Both the position numbers and the translations under genes were made by a program. The notes under the pieces were generated by a model. The model did not search any database. It was not told where the DNA came from and saw only the letters and a program-made list of their open reading frames with translations. Positions 1-8,217 of a stretch of 64,000 nucleotides of DNA are shown here, one piece after another. The stretch is from Janthinobacterium psychrotolerans (lineage in GTDB: Bacteria > Pseudomonadota > Gammaproteobacteria > Burkholderiales > Burkholderiaceae_D), in contig NZ_LOCQ01000053.1 of assembly GCF_001677885.1 (NCBI RefSeq), forward strand, positions 62,001 through 126,000. Reading direction: 5' to 3'. Each line of letters starts with the position of its first letter. Positions within the stretch are counted from its first letter, which is position 1.

Positions 1-644
1 CGACGCAGTTCTTTGTCGTCTGGTGCCTGACCAAGATCCCGTACCTGACCAACTACAGCTCCTCGGGCGTGGTGACGGTGCAGGGCATGCAGATCCTCGG
101 CTACCAGTTCGATACGCCGCAAAGCAAATACCTGCTGGTGCTGGCCATCGTGGCGGGCATGGCGCTCTTGGCCAAGAACATGATCCGCTCCAACGTGGGC
201 CGCTCGTGGATGGCGGTGCGCGACATGGACATGGCGGCCGAAGTGATCGGTTTCAGGCTGATGCGCACCAAGCTGCTGGCGTTTGCCGTCAGCTCGTTCT
301 ACTGCGGCGTGGCCGGCGCCCTGTATGCCTACGCCTACCTGGGCACGGTGGAGCCGGAAGCGTACAACCTCGACCTGTCGTTCCGCATCCTGTTCATGAT
401 CATTATCGGCGGCGTCGGCTCCATCCTCGGCTCCTTCCTTGGCGCCGCCTTTATCGTGCTGCTGCCGGTGTTTTTGAACATCGTCGCCCACGGCCTGTCG
501 CTGCCCACCAGCGTGGCCTCGAACCTGGAACTGATGGTGTTTGGCGCGCTGATCATTTTCTTCCTGATCGTCGAGCCGCACGGCCTGGCCAGGCTGTGGC
601 AGATCGCGAAAGAGAAATTGCGGCTCTGGCCTTTCCCGCACTAG
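1..644 (+). CDS. livM: Branched-chain amino acid-type ABC transporter permease, LivM family (5'-truncated)
   Basis: The reading frame is open from base 3 of the window, so only the C-terminal part (about 213 residues) is present. It consists mostly of hydrophobic membrane segments. It carries the LivM-type stretch VGRSWMAVRDMDMAAEVIG (the cytoplasmic EAA-like loop that contacts the ATPase) and the glycine-rich IIIGGVGSILGSFLGAA segment, both typical of LivH/LivM permeases. It ends 53 bp before the binding-protein gene and belongs to the same operon. The PaaK-like ligase downstream suggests that the substrate could be an organic or aromatic acid rather than leucine/isoleucine/valine. The family call is firm; the substrate is inferred. 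Confidence 0.92.
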   Translation, partial: TQFFVVWCLTKIPYLTNYSSSGVVTVQGMQILGYQFDTPQSKYLLVLAIVAGMALLAKNMIRSNVGRSWMAVRDMDMAAEVIGFRLMRTKLLAFAVSSFYCGVAGALYAYAYLGTVEPEAYNLDLSFRILFMIIIGGVGSILGSFLGAAFIVLLPVFLNIVAHGLSLPTSVASNLELMVFGALIIFFLIVEPHGLARLWQIAKEKLRLWPFPH

Positions 645-697
645 TTTTGCAGTCGATGTCGGTTGAATTGAAAATCAATAAAACAAGAGGAGACACA

Positions 698-2017
698 ATG
701 AAACACATCAAATCGCTCATGCTGGCCACCGCCTTTGCCACCGCAGGCTTCACGATCGCCGGTACAGCCCAGGCGCAAGCCCAGGACCAGTACATCGCCC
801 TGCCGTCCTACCGTGTGGGGCCGTATGCGGCCGGCGGCTCGGGCTTTTACGGCGGCATCATCGACTACTTCAACCTGGTCAACCAGGCCGGCGGCGTCAA
901 TGGCGTCAAGATCAGCTGGGAAGAATGTGAAACCGAATACAACCCCTCGCGCGGCGTGGAGTGCTACGAGCGCCTGAAAACCAAGCAGGGCGGCGCCACC
1001 CTGGTCGAGACCCTGTCGACCGGCGTCGCCTACGGCATCCTCGACCGCGTGGCGCAGGACAAGATCCCGATGACCATGATCGGCTACGGCCGCTCGGACG
1101 CCGCCAACGGCAAGGTCTTCCCGTATGTGTACCCCTTGATCTCCAGCTACTGGAGCCAGGCCGCCGGCATGATCAAATACCTGGGCGACAAGGAAGGCGG
1201 CATGGACAAGCTCAAAGGCAAGAAGATCGTCCACCTGTACCACGACTCGGCCTTCGGCAAGGAGCCGATGCCGGTGCTCGAGGCGCTGTCGAAACAGTAT
1301 GGCTTCGAGCTGATCAAGATTCCCGTCGCGCCACCGGGCAGCGAACAGCAGTCGCAATGGCTGCAGATCCGCCAGGCCAAACCCGATCACGTGATCCTGT
1401 GGGGCTGGGGGGTGATGAATTCGGTGGCCATCAAGACGGCGCAGCGCAACGGTTTTCCGCGTGAAAAAATGCTCGGCGTCTGGTGGGCCGGCTCGGAAGA
1501 AGACACGATCCCGTCGGGCGACGCCGCCAAGGGCTACAGCGCGATGACCTTCAATACGCCGGGCACCTACCCGGTGCTCGACGATATCCGCAAAAAGCTC
1601 TACGCGTCCGGCAAGGGCAACCTGGCCGACCAGTCGCGCATCGGTTCGGTCTACCACATGCGCGGCGTGACAGCCGCCATCCTGTGGGTCGAGGCGATCC
1701 GCACGGCACAGGAAAAATTCGGCAAGGGCAAACCGGTCACGGGCGAGCAGATGCGCTGGGGCCTGGAAAACCTGAACGTCGACGACGCGCGCCAGAAAGC
1801 CGTCGGCGCGCTGGGCATGTTCCCCACCGTGAAAACCAGCTGCGACGACCATGAAGGTTCGGGCGCCGTGAAAGTGCAGCAGTGGGATGGCAAGAAATGG
1901 TCCGCCATCACGCCGAAATGGATCGTCGGCGACAAGGCGCTGGTGCGCAAGCTGGTCGATGAATCGTCGGGCAAGTACGCGGAAGAGAAGAAGATCACGC
2001 CGGCTTGCATGAAGTAA
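698..2017 (+). CDS. Periplasmic binding protein of a Liv-type ABC transporter
   Basis: This 439-residue protein has a Sec signal peptide (MKHIKSLMLATAFATAGFT...AQAQA) and then a type I periplasmic-binding fold of the LivK/Peripla_BP_6 kind. It should capture the substrate in the periplasm for the adjacent permease and ATPase. The ATG at 698 was chosen because AAGAGGAG lies just upstream (about 684-691) and the signal peptide begins there; the frame is open further upstream but that part looks random. Two palindromic repeats follow the stop codon before livF. Cysteines near residues 87 and 92 and near the C-terminus could form disulfides. The exact ligand cannot be told from sequence. Confidence 0.93.
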   Translation: MKHIKSLMLATAFATAGFTIAGTAQAQAQDQYIALPSYRVGPYAAGGSGFYGGIIDYFNLVNQAGGVNGVKISWEECETEYNPSRGVECYERLKTKQGGATLVETLSTGVAYGILDRVAQDKIPMTMIGYGRSDAANGKVFPYVYPLISSYWSQAAGMIKYLGDKEGGMDKLKGKKIVHLYHDSAFGKEPMPVLEALSKQYGFELIKIPVAPPGSEQQSQWLQIRQAKPDHVILWGWGVMNSVAIKTAQRNGFPREKMLGVWWAGSEEDTIPSGDAAKGYSAMTFNTPGTYPVLDDIRKKLYASGKGNLADQSRIGSVYHMRGVTAAILWVEAIRTAQEKFGKGKPVTGEQMRWGLENLNVDDARQKAVGALGMFPTVKTSCDDHEGSGAVKVQQWDGKKWSAITPKWIVGDKALVRKLVDESSGKYAEEKKITPACMK

Positions 2018-2033
2018 GCGGCTGCCGGGTGGT

Positions 2034-2149
2034 GTCGGATTACGCGCAAGGCGCTAATCCGACCTGCGCCCGAATATGCCGAACGATGCCGATATACGCC
2101 GACCGACACCGCATCCCGTAGGTCGGATTAGCCGAAGGCGTAATCCGAC
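2034..2149. repeat. REP-like palindromic repeat, two copies (2034-2063 and 2122-2149)
   Basis: Each copy has 9-bp arms GTCGGATTA ... TAATCCGAC around a 10-12 bp G/C-rich centre. The same element, with GTCGGATTA or GTCGGGTTA arms, recurs at 24946, 24994, 32640, 32702, 32764, 32825, 33949, 50065 and 50153. Here the pair fills the gap between the binding-protein stop codon and the ATPase gene, so in the transcript it would fold into hairpins immediately 3' of the binding-protein message. Confidence 0.9.
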
Positions 2150-2180
2150 AGCACCAACACCATATGAAAACGAAGCAGCC

Positions 2181-3017
2181 ATGACATCCACCGCCACGCA
2201 AACACCGGACGCACCACCGCCCTATTTGTCGGTCAATAATATCGAAGTCATCTACGACCATGTGATCCTGGTCCTGAAAGGCGTGTCGCTGCAGGTCCCG
2301 CAGGGCAAGATCGTGGCGCTCCTGGGCGCCAACGGCGCCGGCAAGTCGACCACCCTGAAAACCATCTCGACCTTGCTGCGCGGCGAACGCGGCGACGTCA
2401 CCAAGGGCGAAGTGCAGTTCAAGGGCGAGCGGGTCGACCAGCTGACGCCGAACGAACTGGTAAAGCGCGGCCTGTCGCAGGTGATGGAAGGACGCCACTG
2501 CTTCGGCCATCTGACGATCGAGGAAAACCTGCTGACCGGCGCCTACACGCGCAGCATTTCGCGCGGCGAACTGAAAGACGCGCTGGAGAAGGTCTACCAC
2601 TATTTTCCGCGCCTGAAAACGCGGCGCAGCAGCCAGGCCGGCTACACCTCGGGCGGCGAACAGCAGATGTGCGCGATCGGCCGCGCGCTGATGGCCAGGC
2701 CGTCGATGATACTGCTCGACGAACCGTCGATGGGCATCGCGCCGCAGATCGTCGAAGAGATCTTCGGCATCGTCAAGGACCTGAACCACAAGGAAAACGT
2801 GTCGTTTTTGCTGGCCGAGCAGAACACCAATGTGGCGCTGCGCTATGCGGACTTTGGCTACATCCTGGAAAACGGCCGCGTGGTGATGGAAGGCCAGGCG
2901 CAGGACCTGGCCAGCAATGAAGACGTCAAGGAATTCTACCTGGGCGTGTCGAGCGCCGGGCGCAAGAGCTTTCGCGACATGAAATTCTACCGCCGCAGGA
3001 AACGCTGGCTGGCCTGA
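2181..3017 (+). CDS. livF: Liv-type ABC transporter ATP-binding protein (LivF family)
   Basis: This 278-residue ATPase energises the Liv-type transporter. It has Walker A GANGAGKST, a signature-like motif SGGEQQM, Walker B MILLDEPSMG and a switch histidine region LAEQNTNVALRYAD, in the order and spacing of LivF. The ATG at 2181 is the best start, since the annotated core begins right after it; upstream in-frame codons fall in the palindromic repeats. The C-terminal basic extension (FRDMKFYRRRKRWLA) is longer than in most LivF proteins. A LivG partner and LivH presumably lie upstream of the window. Confidence 0.94.
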   Translation: MTSTATQTPDAPPPYLSVNNIEVIYDHVILVLKGVSLQVPQGKIVALLGANGAGKSTTLKTISTLLRGERGDVTKGEVQFKGERVDQLTPNELVKRGLSQVMEGRHCFGHLTIEENLLTGAYTRSISRGELKDALEKVYHYFPRLKTRRSSQAGYTSGGEQQMCAIGRALMARPSMILLDEPSMGIAPQIVEEIFGIVKDLNHKENVSFLLAEQNTNVALRYADFGYILENGRVVMEGQAQDLASNEDVKEFYLGVSSAGRKSFRDMKFYRRRKRWLA

Positions 3018-3119
3018 TCGACAAACACCTCATCTGCAACGCGCCTGGCGGTCACGCACAGCCGGGCGCGCGGACAAACACGCACTGATATTGCGCATTG
3101 ATACTGGAGATTGACTGAC

Positions 3120-4376
3120 ATGAACGATACGCTCGACAGTCTGGAAACACGCACCGTTGAGGCGCGCGAAAGCGAATTGATGGCGGGCCTGCCGCAGCTG
3201 ATCGCACGCGCGCAAGCAGCGCCTGGCTGGGGGCGCATCCTGGCCGGCGTCGACGCGGCCGGCATCACCAGCCGCGAAGCGCTGGCGCGCCTGCCCGTCA
3301 CGCGCAAGTCCGACCTGAAGCAATTGCAGCACGGCGCGCCGCCGTTTGGCGGCCTCAACACCACGCCGGCAAATGCGCTGTCGCGCGTATTCGTCTCGCC
3401 CGGCCCGATTTTCGATCCGGAAGGGCGCGGCCAGGATTGGTGGCGCTTTGCGCGGCCCATGTATGCGGCCGGCGTGCGCGCCGGCGGCCTGCTGCAGAAC
3501 TGTTTTTCGTATCACTTCACGCCGGCCGCCTTCATGGTCGAAGGCGGCGCCGCGCGCATCGGCTGCACCGTGATCCCGGCCGGCATCGGTCAGACGGAAA
3601 TGCAGGTGCAGGCGATGGCGGACCTGAAACCCGACACCTATGTCGGCACGCCGTCGTTCTTAAAGCTGATCATCGAAAAGGCGCGCGAAATGGGCGCCGA
3701 CATCAGCAGCGTGAAACACGCCCTGATGGGCGCCGAAGCGCTGCCCGAATCCCTGCGCAGCTGGTTCGCCGCCAACGGCGTGCCACATGTATTCCAGACC
3801 TATGCCTCGGCCGATATCGGCAGCATCGCCTATGAAACGGCTAGCGGCGGCAAGCTCAATGCCGGCATGGTGGTCGATGAAAACGTGCTGCTGGAAATCG
3901 TCCATCCGGGCAGCGGCACGCCGGTGGCGCCAGGCGAAGTGGGCGAAGTGGTGGTCACCGTCTTCAATGCCGACTATCCGCTGATCCGCTTTGCCACCGG
4001 CGACTTGTCGGCGGTGCTGGTCGACGCACCGGCCTCGCCTTGCGGGCGCACCAATACGCGCATCCGCGGCTGGATGGGCCGCGCCGACCAGACCACCAAG
4101 GTGCGCGCCATGTTCGTGCACCCGTCGCAGGTGCATGAGATCGCACGCCGCCATCCGCAGATCCTCAAGGCGCGCCTGGTGGTGTCGGGCCGCATGGCCA
4201 ACGACGAGATGACCTTGCACTGCGAGGTGGAGCGGCTCGACGATGGCGCGGCAGTGGAAGAGATTATCGCGACCATCCGCGAACTGACCAAGCTGCGCGG
4301 CGAGGTGCGGCTGGTGGCGCGCGGCAGCCTGCCGCTGGACGGGAAAATCATCGACGACGTGCGCGACTACACCTAG
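3120..4376 (+). CDS. Phenylacetate-CoA ligase (PaaK)-like AMP-binding protein
   Basis: This 418-residue protein has the overall PaaK layout: an N-terminal ARLPVTRKSDL stretch, GTPSFLKLIIEKA, ASADIGSIAYE in place of the usual acidic core motif, LIRFATGDLS, and a C-terminal lid with LVVSGRMANDEM. PaaK enzymes adenylate aryl acids and transfer them to CoA. The Ser/Thr/Gly-rich phosphate-binding loop (SSGTTGKP in PaaK) is not recognisable: the corresponding place reads VFVSPGPIFDPEGRG. GGAGA at 3106-3110 supports the ATG at 3120 over an upstream TTG. It lies 102 bp after livF on the same strand and probably acts on the imported compound. The family is clear; activity and substrate are uncertain. 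Confidence 0.8.
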   Translation: MNDTLDSLETRTVEARESELMAGLPQLIARAQAAPGWGRILAGVDAAGITSREALARLPVTRKSDLKQLQHGAPPFGGLNTTPANALSRVFVSPGPIFDPEGRGQDWWRFARPMYAAGVRAGGLLQNCFSYHFTPAAFMVEGGAARIGCTVIPAGIGQTEMQVQAMADLKPDTYVGTPSFLKLIIEKAREMGADISSVKHALMGAEALPESLRSWFAANGVPHVFQTYASADIGSIAYETASGGKLNAGMVVDENVLLEIVHPGSGTPVAPGEVGEVVVTVFNADYPLIRFATGDLSAVLVDAPASPCGRTNTRIRGWMGRADQTTKVRAMFVHPSQVHEIARRHPQILKARLVVSGRMANDEMTLHCEVERLDDGAAVEEIIATIRELTKLRGEVRLVARGSLPLDGKIIDDVRDYT

Positions 4377-4435
4377 CACGCATGGGCCAAATTGCGGGAT
4401 AATATCGGCATTAACCATCAGCCCTGTTCATCGCC

Positions 4436-5029
4436 ATGCAAGAGTCCATGCAAGAATTTCATCACAATCGTGCCCGCGATCTGCTCAAGAACGCGGAGCT
4501 GCTGTTCGACCAGGACGCCGTGCAGGCGTCGATCACGCGCATGGCCGATGTGCTCAACGCGCGCTACAACGCCGAAGGCGCCAAGGACTTCCCGCTGGTG
4601 CTGGGCGTGATGGGCGGCGCCGTGGTCTTTACCGGCAACCTGCTGCCGCAGCTGAGCTTCCCGCTGGAGTTCGACTACATTCATGTGAGCCGCTACGGCG
4701 ACGACGACAAGGGCGGCGAAGTGGTGTGGAAAGTCATCCCGCGCTCGAACGTGGCGGGCCGCACGGTGATCGTGCTCGACGATATCCTCGACGAAGGCGA
4801 AACGCTGGCCCACGTCAAGCAGCGCCTGCTCGACATGGGCGCCGCCGAAGTCATCCTGGCGGTATTCGCCGACAAGGCGATCGGCAAGAAAAAACCGGTG
4901 CAAGCCGATATCGTCGGCCTGGTGATCCCGAACCGCTTCGTGGTCGGCTTCGGCATGGATGCGTATGGCTACTGGCGCAACCTGCCTGGGCTGTGGGCGC
5001 TCAAGCCCGAGGATCTGAAGCAGGAATAA
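4436..5029 (+). CDS. hpt: Hypoxanthine-guanine phosphoribosyltransferase
   Basis: This 197-residue cytoplasmic enzyme salvages hypoxanthine and guanine by transferring phosphoribosyl from PRPP. The PRPP-binding signature VIVLDDILDEGETL is intact, preceded by the MGGAVVFTGNLL phosphate loop and followed by the purine-specificity region IPNRFVVGFGMD, in type I PRTase order. A possible -10 element GATAAT lies at 4398-4403. Two in-frame ATGs (4436 and 4448) could start translation; the first is used. It stands as a single gene and is not clearly part of the transporter operon. Confidence 0.93.
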   Translation: MQESMQEFHHNRARDLLKNAELLFDQDAVQASITRMADVLNARYNAEGAKDFPLVLGVMGGAVVFTGNLLPQLSFPLEFDYIHVSRYGDDDKGGEVVWKVIPRSNVAGRTVIVLDDILDEGETLAHVKQRLLDMGAAEVILAVFADKAIGKKKPVQADIVGLVIPNRFVVGFGMDAYGYWRNLPGLWALKPEDLKQE

Positions 5030-5166
5030 CCGAGGTGCCGGGGTGAAAAGGGTCTCGGCGACCGCTTCTGATCCTGAGCCGTCACGTGAGCGTCCCTGCC
5101 CCACAAGCACACCAGCAAAAAATTTTGAAATCGCGGTCGCACGCACAGGCGTACCGGGCCAAGCAG

Positions 5167-5259
5167 GCCTGAAAAATGTCGAGGGCAAGGCGCAGCGACG
5201 CAGACAGTACGCATGTACGGCAAGGAGCTGCAACGCCGCCATCGGCATTTTCTCAGGCC
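5167..5259 (+). repeat. Second family of intergenic repeats, about 88 bp with inverted ends (copy A)
   Basis: The element is bounded by imperfect inverted ends, GGCCTGAAAAATG at 5167-5179 and CATTTTCTCAGGCC at 5246-5259. Its interior contains GGGCAAGGCGC, AGACAGTACG, ATGTACGGC and GCAACGCCGCC. A related copy in the opposite orientation lies at 15275-15360; by eye about 80% of positions agree. It occupies most of the 266-bp gap between hpt and the convergent nitronate monooxygenase gene, where I see no gene. Confidence 0.8.
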
Positions 5260-5295
5260 CGCGTCTCCGGCCCGCCGTTGTTACGCCTTGTGGTT

Positions 5296-6249
5296 TTACA
5301 GCTTCAACCGCGCCCGTGCCGACTCATATTCGGCCGTCAAGCGCGCCACCATCTCGGCCACCGTCGGCACATCGTCCATCAGGCCCACGCCCTGGCCGGC
5401 GCCCCAGATGTCGCGCCAGGCCTTGGCGCTGCCAGAGCCGAAATTCATCGCCGTCTTGTCCGCTTCCGGCAGCGCTTCCGGGTCCAGCCCGGCCGCTTCG
5501 ATCGATTTTTTCAGGTAGTTGCCGTGCACGCCAGTAAACAGATTCGTGTAGACGATGTCGGCCGCGCTCGAATTGACGATGGCGTCGCGGTAGCCGTCGC
5601 TGACGTTCGATTCTTTCGTCGCCAGCCAGCGCGAACCGATATACGCAAAGTCGGCGCCCATGGCCTGCGCGGCCAGCACGGCGTCGCCGGTGGCGATCGA
5701 GCCCGACAGCGCCAGCGGGCCGTCGAAGAATTTGCGCACTTCGCCCACCAGCGCGAACGGCGACAGGGTGCCCGCATGGCCGCCGGCGCCGGTGGCCACC
5801 AGGATCAGGCCGTCGACGCCGGCTTCCAGCGCCTTTTTCGCATGGCGGATCGAGATCACGTCATGCAGCACGATGCCGCCATAGCTGTGGATGGCGTCGA
5901 GCATTTCCTTCGGCGGCGCGCGCAAGGACGAAATAATGATGGGCACACGATGCTTGACGCACACTTCGACGTCATGCGCGAGGCGGTCGTTCGACTGGTG
6001 CACGATCTGGTTGACGGCGATCGGCCCGACTTTTTTGTCAGGGTTGGCCACCTGGAAGGCGGCCAGTTCGGCCTGCAGCTCGGTCAGCCAGGTATCGAGC
6101 AGCTCGGCCGGACGCGCGTTCAGGGCCGGGAAGGAGCCGACGATGCCGGCCTTGCACTGCGCCGCGACGAGGGCCGGACCGCTGGCGATAAACATCGGCG
6201 AGGCGATAACGGGAAGGGACAGGTTTTGCAACGCTACAGGCAATGCCAT
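5296..6249 (-). CDS. Nitronate monooxygenase / 2-nitropropane dioxygenase family flavoprotein
   Basis: This 317-residue FMN-dependent TIM-barrel enzyme is expected to oxidise nitronates (e.g. propionate 3-nitronate) to nitrite plus a carbonyl compound. Family features visible in order are the N-terminal LPVIASPMFIASGPALVAAQCKAG-type start (substrate and flavin contact), GVDGLILVATGAGGHAG (phosphate-binding region with the conserved GGHAG), ALSGSIATGDAVLAAQAMGADFAYIGSRW (FMN phosphate loop) and a helical C-terminus. The length is normal for the short bacterial form. It is a monocistronic minus-strand gene convergent with hpt. Confidence 0.88.
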   Translation of the reverse strand: MALPVALQNLSLPVIASPMFIASGPALVAAQCKAGIVGSFPALNARPAELLDTWLTELQAELAAFQVANPDKKVGPIAVNQIVHQSNDRLAHDVEVCVKHRVPIIISSLRAPPKEMLDAIHSYGGIVLHDVISIRHAKKALEAGVDGLILVATGAGGHAGTLSPFALVGEVRKFFDGPLALSGSIATGDAVLAAQAMGADFAYIGSRWLATKESNVSDGYRDAIVNSSAADIVYTNLFTGVHGNYLKKSIEAAGLDPEALPEADKTAMNFGSGSAKAWRDIWGAGQGVGLMDDVPTVAEMVARLTAEYESARARLKL

Positions 6250-6353
6250 GGCGGACTCGCTGAAAAGTTGATCGGACGAACAGATTAAATACCAGAACGA
6301 CGATTATAGATTAAAAAAAGTACGATCGTGCTCTATTTTTGGTGCCGCCGTTT

Positions 6354-7265
6354 TCAGCCCTGGTTCAGCAGGTAGGGGCCGTCGATTCTTGCCGCCGCCG
6401 CGCGCACCAGCTGCGCCACCGCCCACTCGGCCAGGGCCGGCACCTCCTGGCGCAAAAAGCGCCGGTTCGCCTGGTGCAGCAGCGGCATATCGGCCAGCAG
6501 CACGGGCACGTCGGCAAGCACGATGCGCTGGCGTTCGAGCAGCAGAAACTTGAGCAGCACCTTGACCGCGTTTTGCGCATTGCGCGCGGGCTCGGACGAC
6601 AGGTACTCGAGGCGCGAAAAGGCCCGCGCCAGCGCCCCTTTCACATCGCCAAACACCCTGCCGTGGCCGGGGATCACCACCGCCACCTCCAGCGCCGCGA
6701 TCAGCTCCAGGGTGGCGCGCGCTTCGGCGAAACCCGACGCGCCTTCGAGTTCCGGAAAGATCACGCCAAAGCCGTTTTCCCACAGCGCGTCGGCCGACAC
6801 CAGGATGCCTTCGGCGGCGCAGTAAAAGATCAATGAATGGGGATCGTGGCCCGGCGCGCCCAGCGCCTGCCAGATCATATCGGCCAGGATAAAGCTGTCG
6901 CCGGGAGCGACGGTGGCGTCGAAAGAAAAGCGCGGGCACTGCTGGCCGGTGGCCCGAAAGCTGAGGGCCTCGGTATCCCAGGCGCGCACCTTGTCCGCTT
7001 CCGATGCCGGTATCGCCGTGTGGCAGCCGTATTCGGCCTGCAGCAGCGCGTTGCCGCCACAGTGGTCGGAATGCAGGTGGGTGTTGAACAGGCGGGCCAG
7101 GGGCCGGCCCTGCAGGCTGTGGCGCAGCAGCGCCAGCGTTTGCGGCGCGTGCGTGACGTAGCCGCTGTCGATCATGGCCACCTCGTCGCGGCCGTGCAGC
7201 ACGATATTGTTCGACGATAGCCAGCCGCGCTCGAATACTTCGATGGAGTCGGGCAGCAGCGTCAT
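6354..7265 (-). CDS. MBL-fold metallo-hydrolase
   Basis: This 303-residue metallo-beta-lactamase-fold protein has the zinc-binding motif THLHSDHCGGN (residues about 62-71), a later GAPGHDPHSL histidine, an SADALWENGFGV aspartate region and VVIPGHGRVFGD, giving a full set of ligands for a dinuclear site. The ATG at 7265 begins MTLLPDSIEVFERGW; the longer open frame upstream is only the shadow of the DUF1289 gene. The gene starts 7 bp after the DUF1289 stop, so the two are surely cotranscribed. Substrate unknown; thioester or lactone hydrolysis are typical of the family. Confidence 0.88.
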   Translation of the reverse strand: MTLLPDSIEVFERGWLSSNNIVLHGRDEVAMIDSGYVTHAPQTLALLRHSLQGRPLARLFNTHLHSDHCGGNALLQAEYGCHTAIPASEADKVRAWDTEALSFRATGQQCPRFSFDATVAPGDSFILADMIWQALGAPGHDPHSLIFYCAAEGILVSADALWENGFGVIFPELEGASGFAEARATLELIAALEVAVVIPGHGRVFGDVKGALARAFSRLEYLSSEPARNAQNAVKVLLKFLLLERQRIVLADVPVLLADMPLLHQANRRFLRQEVPALAEWAVAQLVRAAAARIDGPYLLNQG

Positions 7266-7272
7266 GGCGGCC

Positions 7273-7521
7273 TCAGTAATCGGGCTCGACGTCGAGCCGG
7301 GACTCGCGTCCTGGCAGCTGGGCCCAGACGGCGCGCTTGAAGTCGTCATCGGCCTTGCTCCAGGCGATGATCTCGTCGAGCGTGCGCAGGCAGCCTTCGC
7401 ACAAGCCGCTGTTGCGGTGCATCTTGCACAGGCTGACGCACGGCGACGGCACCGGGACCGGGACCGGCGTGGACAGGGCTGGGGGAACAACTGGCGCGGT
7501 ATCGACCATCATGAAGGGCAT
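7273..7521 (-). CDS. DUF1289 small cysteine-rich protein
   Basis: The protein is 82 residues. After a Pro/Val-rich N-terminus it carries the DUF1289 pattern: SPCVSLCKM, then GLCEGCLRTLDEI, then W and a final R, giving four cysteines that could bind a metal or iron-sulfur cluster. The function of this widespread family is not established. It lies directly upstream of the MBL hydrolase in the same operon. The start at 7521 is followed by two nearby in-frame ATGs, so the true N-terminus could be slightly shorter. Confidence 0.85.
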   Translation of the reverse strand: MPFMMVDTAPVVPPALSTPVPVPVPSPCVSLCKMHRNSGLCEGCLRTLDEIIAWSKADDDFKRAVWAQLPGRESRLDVEPDY

Positions 7522-7668
7522 CTTTGTACGGGAACTGCATTATGCCGCGAAACGGGCGACGGCGGCGTGGCCGGAAAAGACTGCCGGATATGCAAGAGTG
7601 CACACTTTTTTACGCGTATTTCACATTCTGTAGGACAAGAACCCGTGCCAAAATCAGACGGGAAAGAC

Positions 7669-7696
7669 TTGACTGGTATTATTTCAGGCCTATACT
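7669..7696 (+). promoter_or_regulatory. Sigma-70-type promoter of the ribbon-helix-helix gene
   Basis: TTGACT at 7669-7674 and TATACT at 7691-7696 are separated by 16 bp, a near-consensus promoter. It would start transcription about 45 bp before the ATG at 7747. Confidence 0.6.
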
Positions 7697-7746
7697 ACCA
7701 TCCATACAGATGGCAATTGGATGCCACATGGAGTTTATGGAGCGCT

Positions 7747-8160
7747 ATGGCCACGCAAGAGAGCAAGCCCAAAATTGGGGAATCGGAAAAAATCACCATC
7801 AATCTGGGCCTGATCGACCTGGGCCAGATTGATTTACTGGTGCAGGAGGGATTTTATTCCAACCGAACGGATCTGATCCGTACGGCGATACGCAACCAGC
7901 TCGGTACGCACGCCGAAGTGGTCAGGCAGACGGTGGCGCGGCGCAGCCTGGTATTGGGCATGCAGCATTATTCGCGCGCCGACCTCGAGGCGATCCAGGC
8001 GGCAGGCCAGCGCCTGCAGATCCAGGTCCTGGGGCTGGCCAGCATCGGCAGCGACGTCTCGGTGGAACTGGCCCTGGCCACCATCGAATCGATTTTTGTA
8101 TTAGGTGCCCTGCATGCCAGCACCGTCGTCAAGACGGCGCTCGCAGGGCGAATTCACTAG
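7747..8160 (+). CDS. Ribbon-helix-helix (CopG-like) transcriptional regulator
   Basis: This 137-residue protein has an N-terminal ribbon-helix-helix pattern: a beta strand KITINLGLIDLGQIDLLV, then a turn and EGFYSNRTDLIRTAIRNQL, which is the classic MetJ/CopG arrangement. The C-terminal half contains VQVLGLASIGSDVSVELALATIES, which looks like an effector or oligomerisation part. It lies 57 bp upstream of the PHB-depolymerase-family gene on the same strand and may control it. A longer open frame upstream is ignored because the conserved part and the promoter spacing fit the ATG at 7747. Confidence 0.78.
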   Translation: MATQESKPKIGESEKITINLGLIDLGQIDLLVQEGFYSNRTDLIRTAIRNQLGTHAEVVRQTVARRSLVLGMQHYSRADLEAIQAAGQRLQIQVLGLASIGSDVSVELALATIESIFVLGALHASTVVKTALAGRIH

Positions 8161-8217
8161 CGCGACGGTTGCGGCAAGCTGCCGGACCAGTTGCGCATGC
8201 AACAGTTAAGGACTGCC

